Source: Selaginella tamariscina (taxonomy: Eukaryota; Streptophyta; Lycopodiopsida; Selaginellales; Selaginellaceae). From it: a DNA stretch of 64,000 nt. A model generated the notes under the pieces. That model was not told the DNA's origin. It saw only the letters and a program-made list of their open reading frames with translations, and did not search any database. Where the stretch lies: the NCBI GenBank assembly GCA_003024785.1, contig PUQB01000031.1, forward strand, positions 186,001 through 250,000. The letters are read 5' to 3'. Positions 24,563 to 36,930 of this stretch are shown here, in pieces. The translations under genes and the position numbers were made by a program. The first letter of the stretch is position 1. Each line of letters opens with the position of its first letter.

Positions 24563-25276
24563 GAGGAGGCTTGAGACAAGCCTCTAACTTTGCCTTTTGG
24601 AACATGCATCCCGACAAGACCTCCCAAGCATGGATTCGTCAATGTTAAGGTAAGCTACCCCAAGGTGAGACGTACCCTATTGTCTGGAAGTTGAGGCGGC
24701 ACAACAGATGGTTGTACCTTAACGATATAAGCTAAAGCTTGCACCGACAAAAAAGTAACGAACTTAGTCATGAACCCATGAGCTCTCCTACTACTAAGTC
24801 TTACTCTACCTTTTATGTGACGGAGCGCCCCCCCCCCTCCTATTCCTATATGTGTAAGTGGGATGGCACGGACTTTTAACTCCTTAATTAAATTAACAAG
24901 ATGAGTTATATTTAACCTAACTCTTACCCCTAAACCCTACCCAAGGGGTGGGGGTTTTTAAGGTGTGGGTTAGGGCAACCCTAGGTTAGGTCAACCTTAG
25001 GGGTGTTCCTAACCCTATTCAACACATAGAACTCATATGCATTAACCAATCAGCCTAATTGGGACGTCAAAATCGGGGGTGAATTTTTAAAAGGTAAGTT
25101 CTAGCTTCGCTTAAAGTTTCTTACAAATACCTAATGACACCTGGCTAGACCATCACCAAATACCCAGTGCACTAAACGGTCTGTTCCTACTACATCTAGG
25201 GTCCATCAACATAGTACAGTAGGTAACAACAGTCAACGTCCAAAGTAAAGGGGAGTTCATAGTTTTTACTATGACA
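24563..25276 (-). mobile_element. Family-B solo LTR, 5' part (minus), right piece
   Basis: Continuation of 16398-17217 after element A. Reading inverted, it begins TGTCATAG (25276 downwards), then the CTTTACTTTGGACGTTGACTG block and the inverted G-tract and TATA-like box near 24820. More diverged than the LTRs of element B, so an older insertion reduced to a solo LTR. Confidence 0.75.
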
Positions 25277-28200
25277 TATGAAATTAAAGTGACATTAAAG
25301 ACAAGAGGAGAAGATGAGATGGGCAGAGGGATTCTAGAATCAACTTGGCCATATTTTAAAATAAACGGGAAGCGCATTGGATCAACCATGGTTGATGTCA
25401 AACTAACCTTTGTCACATCGCATGGACAAGTAAACAATAGAAACTAGATTCACTAGTCAAGCACCTGAGGCAAGTTGCGAACCAAGATTGGATGATATCG
25501 AAATATACGCCGTTCCATCCGATTCATGTTCTCGGATCCAAAGGTCACCAAATACGATAAGAACTTCATGTGGTTCTGTCGGCTTGTGGATAATGACATT
25601 CACGTGTTTACTAATGATGTCAATCGTGGAGTTCTTCTTCAACTAAAATGAAAGCCCATCTATAGAGGGGATTTGATTAGATGTCTACTTCGGGATCTCA
25701 ATACTCCATCAAGTAGGTGTATTTGCAGTAGATATTGCTTCACAATACAAAAGTGAAGTAATCGTCCCTCTTCTTATTAAAGAAGACACAACAACAATCA
25801 TTAGGGAGATTGAGAATGTGGCTAGGTCCCAGGTTCTTTACAGATCACGTTCAATTTGTTTAAGAATCTTCAGAAGCTGGAAGAGTGTGTCAAGAACATT
25901 AGAACAGCTGAAGTCGGGGCTCACACACCGCATAAGAAAATCATCTGTCGTTTTGTTAGTTGCACCTATGGCATCCCATGATGTAATAAGCCACAAGAAA
26001 ATGATGTTGGATGATAGGATTTACAAGTGTAGGGTTAAGTATTGCAGCATTAACCCCAACTTCATTTATAGGCTACTCAACCAGGAACGTGTAGCTGAGC
26101 TCATGGAGAAGATGAAAGACGACAATCTTACACTGTTCCACATAATGTTGTTTTGAGTCTATATTATGAAAGAAAGAAAGGCACTAAGATAGTGTGATGA
26201 CAACACCAAAACAAATCATAAGATTTAGACGGAGAAAAAAAAATAAAGATATTACATTATTAACGACCAACACATGATAACGGCAGCCCAACAACTTCTT
26301 GATGAACACAATAAAAGAACGATGACAACAAAATTTTCTGAGCATACCCATAGAAGCTGACAAAAAAGTTACATTTATAACTAAGCCAAATTTCACAATC
26401 GAGCAGTACCATAAAGTTATCAGTAGAATGGACATTACCAACACCATCACTACAACAATAAATATAGGAAAAGTTCAAACACACAAGATCCATGTGGAAA
26501 ATCTTGGGCGACCAAAAAGCTACTGCAGGGAGGAAGAACAAAAGTGTGGAATATCGGGTAAGTAAATTGTCTTGGTGGATTATCTCGCCAGAATATTAAT
26601 CTATCTCTTTTTTAATTTTTAAAGAGCTGAAAGAATTGCAGCAATTGATTTTGCCCAGGTGGGTGGGAAAAAACATCCTTTTTGATGATGTGATTTCTTG
26701 CCCCGAGGACAAGGGTCTTTGTCAAATGGGTAGGGATTATGGAATCATTCGCAGAACATTGAAGAAAACGTAGACAAGTGAAGGGAAGCCCTCTATTATA
26801 GTTTTTACTATGACTCGACCCTTTACTTTAGGGTTTGACTGTTGTTACCTACTAGATTATGCGATGAACCCTAGATGTAGAGAAAAGGCCCGCATAGTGC
26901 ACATGGGTATCTAGTGATGGTCTAGCCGAGTGTCGTAGGTATTTGCAAGAACTCTATGTGAAGCTAGCACTTCCATTTAAGAGAACTCTCCCCTTTTTGA
27001 CGTCTAGGTTGGGGTTCTTTGCCAAAATATAGCTTGTCAAAATAGGGTTAGGGACACCCCTGGGTTGACCTAACCCTAGATTTCCCTAACCCCCTCCTAG
27101 GGGTTAGGTTTAGGGTTAGGTTTAGCACAGCCATTTTCTCTAAGGGCTAGCATTTTCGTGCCAGCCCACTTACTCACTTAGGTAAACATGGAGGGAGGGG
27201 GGAGGTCCGTCACATAAATAAGGTAGAATATATGTAGTGAGGCTTCATGGGTCAAAAGAGAGCTCGTTAACCTCCTACCGGTGCAAGCTAAGCTTGTGTC
27301 GTCAAGGTGAAACCCTCCGTTGTGTCGCCCAAACTTCCACACGACAAGGGTACAACCCACCCTAGGGTTAGACTATCCTTATCGTTGGCAGGATCTTGCC
27401 TTTGAGATAGGGGCACGTCACTTCCAAGGAGTTATCAGATTCCTTGGTTTGAAAACCTTCTTGCAAGCTCAAGAGCATTGCCCAAGTTCACGTTCCGCAA
27501 AAACTAGTGGTTGAGGCCTTGCTCCGGCCGCCTCAACCACGCCAAGTTAGGAATGACACCTAAGGCTCGGCTAGTCCGTGTATCCTAATTCACAAGGTGA
27601 GTCTTTGTTCGTGGACTTAGTCAGTTAGGGGTTTGAGTTCTAGGGTTTAGGTTTTAATACGGGTTATTTTACCAAATTTTGTGGGTTTCCAGAGAGGGGA
27701 TTCTAGGGTTGGCACTTGGCAAGCCGCCTGGCACCAGGTAAAAACTCTGACCCTTGGAGAAGTCTACAAAGAAACCTAGTAGACAATGAAGGCTAAGTCT
27801 GTTCAATCTGCAAAGGATGTAGACAACAATTTCAAGCTCACATGGTTGAAGCATTTGAATGGAACAACGGTGGAGGAGATGGATGTCTTAGCTAATTTGA
27901 TGGTTGATGACAAATTACAGATTAATAACAGTAGCCCCACCTCTTCTTTTCATCTCAAGGCAATTGGAGCTGAAGACGATCAGGCACTTCAATGAGTGGT
28001 TAGGAATACATTGTTCATAAATTGGGTTGGACCTCGGCTTCAACATACGAAGAGGTCAGCAAATATTTGCATGTGATAGACGATGATATTCTTGTTCAAT
28101 GAGTGAACCAATCGGAAAATCTGAGCAAGAATCTATTACATACCAACGCCAGAAAAAAGAACATCACAATGATGCCTTCTCTTATGGTAGCCCTTCAGCA

Positions 28201-29430
28201 TAAAAAAAACTGAGTTGAACCTTATAAGAAGGATGTTACGAATCATGACAAACCCTACAGATGTTTGTTGTCGGATTCGAAGACTTTATGGAGTAACATC
28301 ATTGCCTACAGGAAACCGTTTTCAAATGTTTGTGATGGATCGACGGGTGTCAAAAAATCCATTGTTAAATAAGGCACTAGAGGATTTGGTGGAGAAACTT
28401 AGTCGTGCAAGCATGTCCCAAGAAGGTATTTATTATTGAATTTTTGCACACTTTGTTGATACCTACATTTTCAGGTATTTATTTCTTGATTTTTGCTCAT
28501 GTCACCATACTTTTGCCTTCATCTTTGCCAAGAAGAACAGACATCGTTGGACTAGATTTATATGAACGATGCTGATTCCAAGTGTATTGATACGGTTGTT
28601 CACTTGGTTGTTAGGAATGCGCCAAACAATTTCAAACTTCCAAATGATTGGCCAGACATCTGTTTTCACTCCAATGGGCCTGAACCTCCATCTGATACAC
28701 CGATAGCTAAGAGGGACGTATTTGGCAATGTACGTTATCCAAACATTATAAGTCAGGTTGCACGGAGCATCGTCAACTTGATCAGGAGTCCTTATAGTAA
28801 TGCATAGGTTTTTAACTACTGCAATAGGGGATTTGTCTTGAAGGAGTGTTACCTTCAGGATATATGTGTGTTTACTATTGAAAAGGATAAGACCATGGTC
28901 GAGAACTTAAACAAGTGGATAGAGAGGTTCTCAACTGACTACCCAACAAACCCGTACAGGGTATTTAGGAAAGTTCCCTCCTGAGAAATGCGATAGCTCT
29001 AAGGAGGAATCTGGTTCAATCTCGAAGTCTGAAAAAGATCTTGAACCAAATATTAGACCAAAAGTTATCTCAAGGAGTACAGAACATTCACTTACTCCAT
29101 TAACCATGGAAAATCAACATAAGAAACAGAAGATGTTGAACAATCTTCCAAGTGGCTAAAACCTTCTTCGCCTCACTCAGAAGGTAGCAACAAAGAAGAA
29201 TTGTTAATGAATTGTTAAAATGATGAATAGTTGTAAATGAGTGTAACTTAAGGCATTTTTGTATATTTCGTTTATATTTGTATAGAAAATAAATTATCAA
29301 GGATTAAAGAAGCTTTTAGTTTAAACATGGGTCACACATTAACATGGTAAATATTAATACCTTGCTAATTATAAGCTAGCTAACTATCATTTTGCAGATG
29401 TAATGAAAAGTTGAGAATATGGATTTTTAG
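25277..29430 (+). pseudogene. Gene X copy 1 (unknown protein), degenerate
   Basis: Colinear with 49405-52780, about 85% identical by eye. Conserved segments include GRGILESTW near 25325, MLDDRIY near 26008, RVAELMEKMKDDN near 26089, the K-AKSVQS-KDVDNNF segment near 27790, MNDAD near 28562 and DVFGNVRYPNI near 28715. No segment matches a family I recognise. Several substitutions between copies in these segments are synonymous, so it was once coding. Stops and frameshifts occur throughout, and a solo LTR (26794-27751) interrupts it. Function unknown. Confidence 0.55.
26794..27751 (+). mobile_element. Family-A solo LTR
   Basis: Homologous along its length to the element A LTR, clearly more diverged. 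The 5' end is TATTATAG instead of TGTCATAG and the 3' end is CTCTGAC. Flanks CCCTC/CCCTT look like an imperfect 5-bp target duplication. The uninterrupted site is preserved in copy 2 near 50958 (AGTCCTCAGAGAAGTC), so it entered after the locus was duplicated. Confidence 0.85.
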
Positions 29431-30780
29431 CAATGGCATGAGGTAAGAGGGGGTTTAGTGAAAATTTATTATGCCACATGTCAGAATGATAGATTCATGC
29501 AGGAAATGAATAATAATGTAGCTTAAAACATTTTTACTATAGGGACCACTTCAGTTTTTGCATCACCATTTCTATTACCTTCAGTTCTTAAATCACTTTC
29601 TTCAGCTCCTGTAATATCTGAATCTTGTAAGGATGATGTACAAGTAAATGATAAAGGGATAGGCAACAATATAACGTCAAAAGATAAATGTAAAAGGGAC
29701 CAAATAAGTGAGTTGCAAAGCATTCGAGAGGCAACACTACCCCTTGTTACCCATGGTCATATTGTGTTTTGAATGTTAATGGTGTTTTGCTTCATCGATA
29801 AAGGCCTGAGGACAGAGAAAAAGAAATCAAATAGGAGATTTCATTCGTTGTCATGGTAAATTTCGACATGATATCATTTTTCATCTGGGGTTAAACCGTC
29901 TCTTTTGAAAGCTTAAGAAGATGGGTGCACTTATGGGGATTTGGTCATGCACGTAGTTTCACAACTTGACACCGCTATTGAATTTACTTAATAAACATTG
30001 TAGTGTTGTAGAGAGGTGATTTGTAAATATTGGAATTTTGATCAGCGAATATGTTATAACCTCTCGAATTTTATGATGTAAGAAAGAAAAACAAGTCATA
30101 CTTCTTCAAGAATGAAAGATTAATTGGGCTTCATTGGGAGATCAATCAGTTAAGGATAATGAAGAACGCACATATCTTACTGGTAGATGACTCTCCTCAA
30201 AAGGCTATGCTTAACCAAAACATTGCTTATATTTATCCAATCACTTTCAACTCATATTCTAATAGTAATACCATGAATGAGCTAGTGAATTACTTGGATA
30301 TGTGCCTCAAAAGGAAGAATTTTGAAACCTTTTATGAACAATATCCACCATATAAAAAACATACCATGACGTTTTTCTTTTTCATGATTTTGAATTTTAT
30401 AAATTAAAAAATAACAACTAGGTGCTTTACAATATTATTATTAAAACGTCATTTTTTAAATAAGCCTTTATGCACTCCTGTTCTTATCACAGCTCATGTA
30501 CTAATAAGGATGGCAACTCATAACTACATTCGTGAGAGTGTTAGGTGGGGGCAACAACATAAAGATATTGACCAAAATGATTCGATTAATTCGAAGAGTG
30601 ATGACTTAAACAAAATAAGGAGATTTCACTATATAATTAGGAGAAAGTATTTACAAATAGATGAACAAGTTGATAGGGAAATGATTTCATTTGTAATTAT
30701 GTTTAATATATTTTTTAATTATTATAAAATATTTTTACAATGAAGAATAATACGAATATTCTAAGATATTTTAGGAATAT
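29431..30780 (+). pseudogene. FCP1/NLI-interacting-factor-like phosphatase, degenerate copy 1
   Basis: Colinear with the better-preserved copy 2 (60098-61320). It retains VNGVLLH (about 29775), a MKNAHILLVDDSPQKAMLNQN segment (about 30159) and a C-terminal MATHNYIRESV segment (30510). Stops in the HAD region (ATCAAATAGG near 29830, GGTTAAACC near 29890, TTTTGAAAG near 29905) show it is non-functional. It follows gene X directly without an LTR, giving the empty-site sequence GGCATGAGGTAAG for the element B insertion in copy 2. Confidence 0.7.
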
Positions 30781-30859
30781 TCCTTACTAAGTAAGGTTAA
30801 TGAATAATTAATTTGTTAATGAACTAATCTTTAAGGCTTAATTATATATTTATTAAATA

Positions 30860-31982
30860 AACATAATACCAATATATGTTGTTGATTGAACAAGGTACCA
30901 ATAGTGACTATGACTAGATGTTGTGATTTTATAATTGAACCAATCAATTCGTCAACAATATATATTAATTCAATAGTGACAAAATTATTTTAAGGTTGTT
31001 GTGAAAGCTCTCAGTAATTGCATTATCCTCTTGATTGACATGAGGTATGTCTCTCACAAAAGTGGCCCACATACCTATAATATACTTAATTAGACTTTAA
31101 CATTATGTAAAATAAAATGATTACCAATATTTTCTTTCACATACTTGTAATATACTTAGTTAGACTTTAACATTACTTTAACATTTTATTAAAGTAAAAT
31201 GCTTATCAATATTTTTCTTCAAGGTTGTTCAAAGTATTTAATGAAGAACTTATGTGTAACAAATTCAAGCTTAAAGGCTTTAAAGTTCTCTTAAACCTTC
31301 AAATTAAAATTTGTAGTGAAGCGTTTTCTTAGGTAGTCAAACATTAAAACATGTTGATTTATAACATTTTTTTCATGCACCATTTTTCTTTAGATACTTT
31401 AACCAACATCTTCTTACATGCCATAAACATAAAAATATAGGACCTCTGAAAACACACATGTACATAAAGTTATTAATAACGTATAAAGAAATTCAATATA
31501 ACCTAATGACACTAATTTCTACACAAGCATCATTAATCATAAAAGGATTTGTATGTCAATCACTTTTGAGCCCAAGCATTCTAGACTTCAATGTAATTAA
31601 TCATTGTTCAACACAAACATCTTTTTAAAGATCAAGTAATAATCCAAACAATTGGATCTCACAACCACACTTGTTGAAGACAAGCACTATATAACATGTA
31701 AATTACATAAATAAAGTGTTAAACATGTACAATTAAGCAATGACAAGGTTACCTTTGTAATATTATTTTAAAAGTTGTATCACAAGATATAAATTTTTTG
31801 TGTTCATATGCTGTTTGGATTTCAAAAATAAAATCAGCCCTTTTAAAATCATTGTCACATTAATAAAAGAATACATATGCTTTATTCTTTTCAATCCACA
31901 TGTATGTGTTTTTAAATCACTTTCATGCCTCTAGTAAGTGGTTTCATTATAATGCCTTACTAAGTTTTATAACATTGATTTT
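30860..31982. other. AT-rich spacer, no gene seen
   Basis: Similarity to the end of copy 2 fades near 30860, before the terminal repeat would be expected, so copy 1 has lost its right end. The rest is AT-rich with short direct repeats (CATACTTGTAATATACTTA and CATACCTATAATATACTTA, 31070 and 31141) and no recognisable coding. Confidence 0.45.
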
Positions 31983-32009
31983 ATACAAATTGTAATTAAA
32001 ATGGGCATG
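31983..32009 (-). repeat. Terminal repeat, left end of the composite element
   Basis: ATACAAATTG followed by TAATTAAAATGGGCATG (core 31993-32009), inverted relative to 61582-61608 (core 16/17 identical, with partial matches outside). It is the reverse complement of the end at 1782-1808. Consistent with a DNA-transposon terminal inverted repeat; a 2-bp TA target duplication is possible but not provable. Confidence 0.6.
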
Positions 32010-32454
32010 GCTATAGTCCCATTTCCTAATAATTTAGCAATTTTAGCTATTTAATTAGCATTTTCTAATATTTTCTTTAGAATATATGTTTGAAAATAGA
32101 ATATTCTATTTTGTATTCAACCCTTTAATAAATTATAGCATTCATTAAACAAAATTAATAACATTATAAAGTAGAAAGTATTAAATTATATAATATATTG
32201 AATAATATAACAATTAAGGAAGAGCATAAGAGGTACATTATATAAATATTGATGTTGTTATTAAAATATTAATATTTAAATATAACATTATTAATTAAAA
32301 TTTGTAGTAGTAATAATATATATATAATATACAAAATCCTATAATAATATAGTCAATCTTCCATATCGTTTTTAATTTATATAGTTAAGTAAACAATCTG
32401 GTACTATTATTAAAGAGTTTTAAATATATGATATTTTATAATTTTGTAATTGCT

Positions 32455-33057
32455 TTAAGCTTCAGAAAACATACATTCCCTTGCAGTTTTGTTAATTGTG
32501 ACTTTATCAATGCTTCTTGACATCCACCCATATCGAATGGATTTAACATTTATAAAACATACTAGATCTTTTGATTGGGAGACCATGTTTTCTCTAGGCA
32601 TCCATTATATCTTTCGCTCTCCTTCTCGTGTCGCCTTTTTTGTGGTTTGAACCATGCAACCTTAACAATACTATTTTTCGTGATTACTTCAGGTGTGTCG
32701 ATAATTTGACCCATCCAAATAGGCTGATTATATGACGCATCTGGAGTAATGAGAACCATCATTAGTTTTTAAAGATCCTAACAGTAATCAAAGTATGCTT
32801 TAGGTTTTTGGTTCCTTTGTCGAACAAAGTGTGGGGTTTGCACTTCCACATCACTACTGGCTTCTATGTCATTTGTGCTTAGTGATGTCATTTCAATCTC
32901 CTCTCGCCACCTTGTTTTAGGCCAAAAAGGGTGTTGCAATTCTATACTTGTGACAGTAGGCCTTCCAACTCTCGAATAACAGTCTCCCAATAGTCGACCA
33001 CATGCTTATATAGTTCTGAGTAATCAGTTGCCTTATCAGAATTCTTTGGCATCGATT
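32455..33057 (-). pseudogene. Transposase-like gene, truncated inverted copy
   Basis: Inverted copy of 697-1300, well over 90% identical by eye. It encodes the SMPKNSDKA...FWPKTRWREE region and the C-terminal MMVLITPDASYN...FSEA region in two frames with the same frame break seen at about 970-985, so that break predates the duplication or is an unrecognised intron. At 33057/33058 (ATCGATT) the homology stops and palindrome array 3 begins. The DDE-like motif part is missing, so this copy cannot encode an active enzyme. Confidence 0.65.
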
Positions 33058-33064
33058 GGGCCCG

Positions 33065-33300
33065 AGTGAAGGGCCTGGGCGGCGGGATTAATCCTGCTGT
33101 ATATGTATGCCCCGCGTGGAATCGGGCGGGATTTATCCCGCCACCAAAGGCCTGCCTGAAGGGCCTAGGCGATGGGATTAATCCCGTCGGATTCCGCACA
33201 AGCATTGGCGTCGACGAAATTAATCGCGCCGCCTAAGGCCGAGTGAAGGGCCTGGGTGGCGGGATTAATCCCGCCAAGCTTCAATGCCTGTTGGAGGGAA
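33065..33300. repeat. Palindrome array 3, about 5 units
   Basis: Cores near 33083, 33125, 33173, 33213 and 33260, each in a GAGTGAAGGGCCTGGG-type spacer differing from arrays 1 and 2. Element C lies immediately to the right. Array 4 on the other side of C is probably the remainder of the same array. Confidence 0.85.
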
Positions 33301-33325
33301 CCCACCACCCTTTCCTTTTTCCTCC

Positions 33326-33591
33326 TGTTAAACAGGAAAAGGGCTCTCTGCCTCACCTTTTCCTATTTAACCTGTTTCCTTCACGCAGACAGGAAACCTT
33401 TCATACAACGTACCGGAAAGGCTACACCCTTTCCTTTCTCAACTCTCAATATATCTGTATATATATATCAGACTTCTCCCAGTGCCTCTATGACTGGTCT
33501 CCAAAGTCAAGGGCAAGAACGGATTTGGCTATTGCCTTGTTAGATCCATTCATTGAGAGTATACATACACACACACAGATTCTCTAATATG
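33326..33591 (-). repeat. Element C 3' LTR, piece 1
   Basis: Matches 48109-48375 nearly base for base until CTCTAATATG, where element D begins. The remainder resumes at 39831. Confidence 0.9.
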
Positions 33592-34164
33592 TGTCAAGCC
33601 ATGATCCAGGAACCAGGAAACGAGTAGGATTCCGGGAACAGGAAGCTTGAGGAACAGGACCGAGAGCAGGACAGGAACCAGGAACAGGAATAGGAGCAGG
33701 ACGGATCCAGGAACAGGACGGATCCAGGAGCAGGACAGGATCAGGATAGGATCCAGGAACAAGATAGGAACTAGACAGGATCCAAGAGCAAGACAGGAGC
33801 AGGAGGCAAAGAGTAAGACAAGAACAAGACAAGAGCAAGGAACAAGAATAATCGTAGAATGACTGGTGTTGATAGTAACTGATTGTACAACAATTAGGTC
33901 GGAGCTTTTATGCTCACAACTCCAAGCTAATCTAGTCATGAGTCTAATCTAGTCATGAGCTAAGAATAGGTCCCTTATCCTCTAGGCATATCCTGTAGCA
34001 TATCCTATAGGCATATCCTATAGGAATATCCTATAGGTATATCCTGTAGGAATATCCTGCAGGCATATCCTGTAACCCGTATCCTGTATCCGAAATCCTG
34101 CATCCTGTATCCTGTATCCGGAAACCTGTATCCTGCATCCTGTATCCTGTATCGGGTTGTGACA
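33592..34164 (-). repeat. Element D 3' LTR
   Basis: Purine-rich on the plus strand, with AGGAACAGGA/GGATCCAGGA micro-repeats (33600-33830) and, near the other end, stacked TCCTGTATCC and GGCATATCC repeats (33985-34155). An ORF through these repeats has no family meaning. Confidence 0.9.
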
Positions 34165-34175
34165 GCACCTCCTCC

Positions 34176-34397
34176 CTAAGGACGAGTTTCACGAGTCGTA
34201 GGACCTGGTTTAGCAGGATAATGCCGATGGAAGGCAGCAACTTTGGAAGAAGCATGGAGTAAGTTGGATGCAGGTTCCCAAGTGCGATCGGTAGGCAAAT
34301 AACCTTTCCAATCCACCAAGTATTGAAGTTGGCGACGATGAAGACGAGAATCAAGGATGGCTGCAACTTCGTACTCAGGTTCACCAGCAATGACCAC
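34176..34397 (-). CDS. Element D chromodomain
   Basis: C-terminal end of Pol: YEVAAILDSR, LQYLVDWKGYL, RTWEPASNLL, then a basic tail. These are the chromodomain core motifs with the aromatic cage positions (Y, W, W) visible. In chromoviruses this module is thought to direct integration to particular chromatin. It is separated from the integrase by a frameshift near 34390, and ends next to a polypurine tract (34165-34180). Confidence 0.85.
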   Translation of the reverse strand: MVIAGEPEYEVAAILDSRLHRRQLQYLVDWKGYLPTDRTWEPASNLLHASSKVAAFHRHYPAKPGPTTRETRP

Positions 34398-35560
34398 AGG
34401 AGGGGAGGAGAAGAAGCACGACCAGGAAGAGAGAAGGATGATACGGCTCCAACAAGGAGGTGTGAAACACAGGATGAAGTTTCACCGTGGATGGTAACTC
34501 GAGTCGGAAAGCTACAGGATTTACCTCCGCCACGATCCTGTAAGGGCCCAATCGTTGAAAATCCAACTTAGAAGAAGGCCTGTTGGTGCGAATGTGTCGA
34601 CGAAGAAGCCACACGAGATCACCAACCTTGTATGCAGGTGCCGGCTGACGATGGGCATCAGCATGATGCTTGTACCGTTCCTGTGCCTGCTGAAGATGAA
34701 CCCGGAGATCATCCTGTACCTGACGAAGATGCTGGAGACGATCCTGTACTGCAGGAGCGGAAGAAGGAGAAGCAGGAGAAGCAAAGTCAAAACGTGGATG
34801 GTGGCCTGTAAGAGCAAAGAAAGGTGTCTGGCCTGTAGATGCGTGAATGGAGTTGTTGTAGGCAAACTCCGCCATAGGAAGAAGGTCCAACCAATTATCC
34901 TGTTGGTAATTGATGAAGCAGCGAAGATATTGCTCCAAGGTCTGGATTGTGCGTTCTGACTGTCCATCAGTTTGCGGGTGATATCCTGAAGAAAGATCCA
35001 CTTTAACCTGTAGACTCCGAAGAAGCTCTCGCCAAAACTTGGACATGAATTGTGGACCTCGATCGGAAACAATGCTCTCAGGAAGACCATGATGTCGGAA
35101 CACCTCACGGATCACCAATTCGGCGGTTGTCTGACCTGTAGCTGTCTTGTTGCAGGGTAGGAAATGAGCCTGCTTGGTGAAACGGTCAACCACCACAAGA
35201 ACTGCATCGAATCCACGAGAAGGAGGAAGGTCTGTGAGGAAATCCATAGAAATGGATCTCCAAGGAGCAGAAGGAACAGGAAGAGGACGAAGAAGACCAG
35301 AAGGTGCATGATGAGGCATCTTCGACCTGTTGCAGGTGTCACAACTCCGTACAAACCTTTCCACAAAACCTCGCAACCCAGGCCACCAATAGTTGCGAGT
35401 CACCAACTCAACTGTCTTGGCCACACCGAAATGTCCTGTAGCCGGGGTATCATGACAATCCTGTACCACACGAGTCCTGCAACACCAACAGGAACGTATA
35501 GGAGACCTTCCCAGTACAGGAGTCCATCCTGTATGGTGAACAGGTTGTAGTCTGGACGGG
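34381..35560 (-). CDS. Element D integrase
   Basis: Zinc-binding H-H-C-C (CHDTPATGHFG ... CDTCNR) near 35340-35460, then the DDE core: Asp in MDFLTDLPPS (about 35240), Asp in SDRGPQFMSKFW (about 35060), Glu in TDGQSERTIQ (about 34950). LGPYRIV is the GPY/F module near 34545. This fragment has all catalytic residues and inserts the cDNA into the genome. The upstream part of the same ORF is out of frame and should be ignored. Confidence 0.9.
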
Positions 35561-36930
35561 AACTGAGGAAGAGGAACTTGCAACGTCAGGATGAATGTGT
35601 GAGAACACTTCTTTGCCAAGTCGTCTGTATCCAACTGCGAACGGACGTCCTGTAGGAGTGTTGAATCTGCTGGAGCCTGATGAACCTGCAGTGCCGCAAG
35701 CCGGAATCGATCAGGACCCAACAACACTTGCCTTTGACAGTCAAATGCAGGATCGCCCGGGCTTGGTGCAAGGTAAAAGCGCCTAGACAATGCGTTCGCC
35801 TTGCCATTCCGAAAATCGGGCCTGTAGACGATGACGAAGTCAAAACGTGATAGGAACTCTGCCCACCTAGCCTGTCGCCGACTGAGAAACCGAGCCGTTT
35901 GAAAGTACTCCAGGTTCTTGTGATCCGTAAGAACTTGTCACAGGATGTGCAGCACCTTCTAGGAAATGCGCCACTCCTCAAACGAATCCACAATGGCCTT
36001 GAGTTCCTTGTCATGAATCTCGTAGTTGATCTCCGCCGACAGGAACTTACGAGAGGAAAAGCTACAGGATGAAGCAACTTGTCCTCTCCAACTTGCAATA
36101 GGACGGATCCTATTGCAAAATCCGAGGCATCTGCTTCAACGAAGAAAAGGACGAGAAAGGATCAGGATGTGCTAAAATCGGAGCTGTCGTGAAGGTGTCC
36201 TTGAGTGTTGTGAATGCATGTTCCGCCTTGTCCGACCAAGAGAAAACCTCTGTGCGCTTGGTGAGTTCCGTGAGTGGAAGTACGCTTGGAGAAGTCCTGT
36301 ATGAATCGCCTGTAGAAGTTTGCAAAGCCAAGGAAACATTGTACATCTCGTACAGACTTGGGCCTCTCCCACTCCACGATGGTCTTCACCTTGTGCATGT
36401 CCATGGAAACGCCAGCAGGAGAGACGATGTAGCCCAAGAACTCCACAGAATCCCTATCGAAAAAACACTTCTCCAACTTCGCATAAGCCATGCTCACGAA
36501 GCCGCTGTAGAACCAACCGTACATGCTTGTCATGTGCCGCCTGGTCCTTGGAGAAAATCAAAATGTCATCGAGGTAGATCAAACTGGTCCAAGAAGTCAC
36601 GAAGATGTCGTTCACCATATGTTGGAACACAGCTGGGGCATTGGTAAGGCCGAAAGGCATCACCGTGTACTCGAAGTGTCCATACCTTGTACGAAAGGCA
36701 GTCTTCCACTCATCGCCGGGACGAATCCGTACAAGGTTGTAGGCCCCTCGTAAGTCGATCTTCGTGAACACCTTTGCTCCTCGCAGCCGATCGAGAAGTT
36801 CCGGGATCAATGGCAACGGGTACCGATTCCGAATGGTAGCTTGATTCAAACCCATGTAGTCCACAACCAAACGTAAGCTCCCATCCTTCTTCTTGACAAA
36901 GAAGATTGGGCTCCTGCAGGGGACTTTGAG
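35561..36930 (-). pseudogene. Element D reverse transcriptase and RNase H (frameshifted)
   Basis: [12 protein letters not shown] (near 36870), [38 protein letters not shown] (near 36650), catalytic YLDDILIFS (near 36560), then [11 protein letters not shown] and [11 protein letters not shown] (36340-36450). RNase H is in several frames: [10 protein letters not shown] region near 36130, LLEWRIS-type and YFQTARFLSRR-like segments to about 35860, ending before the integrase linker. Frame changes near 36500, 36330, 36110 and 35940 interrupt it. All key RT residues remain. Confidence 0.8.

Noticed and set aside
33647..33862. Arg/Gln-rich ORFs in the D LTRs as genes
   Set aside because: They translate AGGAACAGGA micro-repeats; both strands are open and the sequence is duplicated in each LTR.
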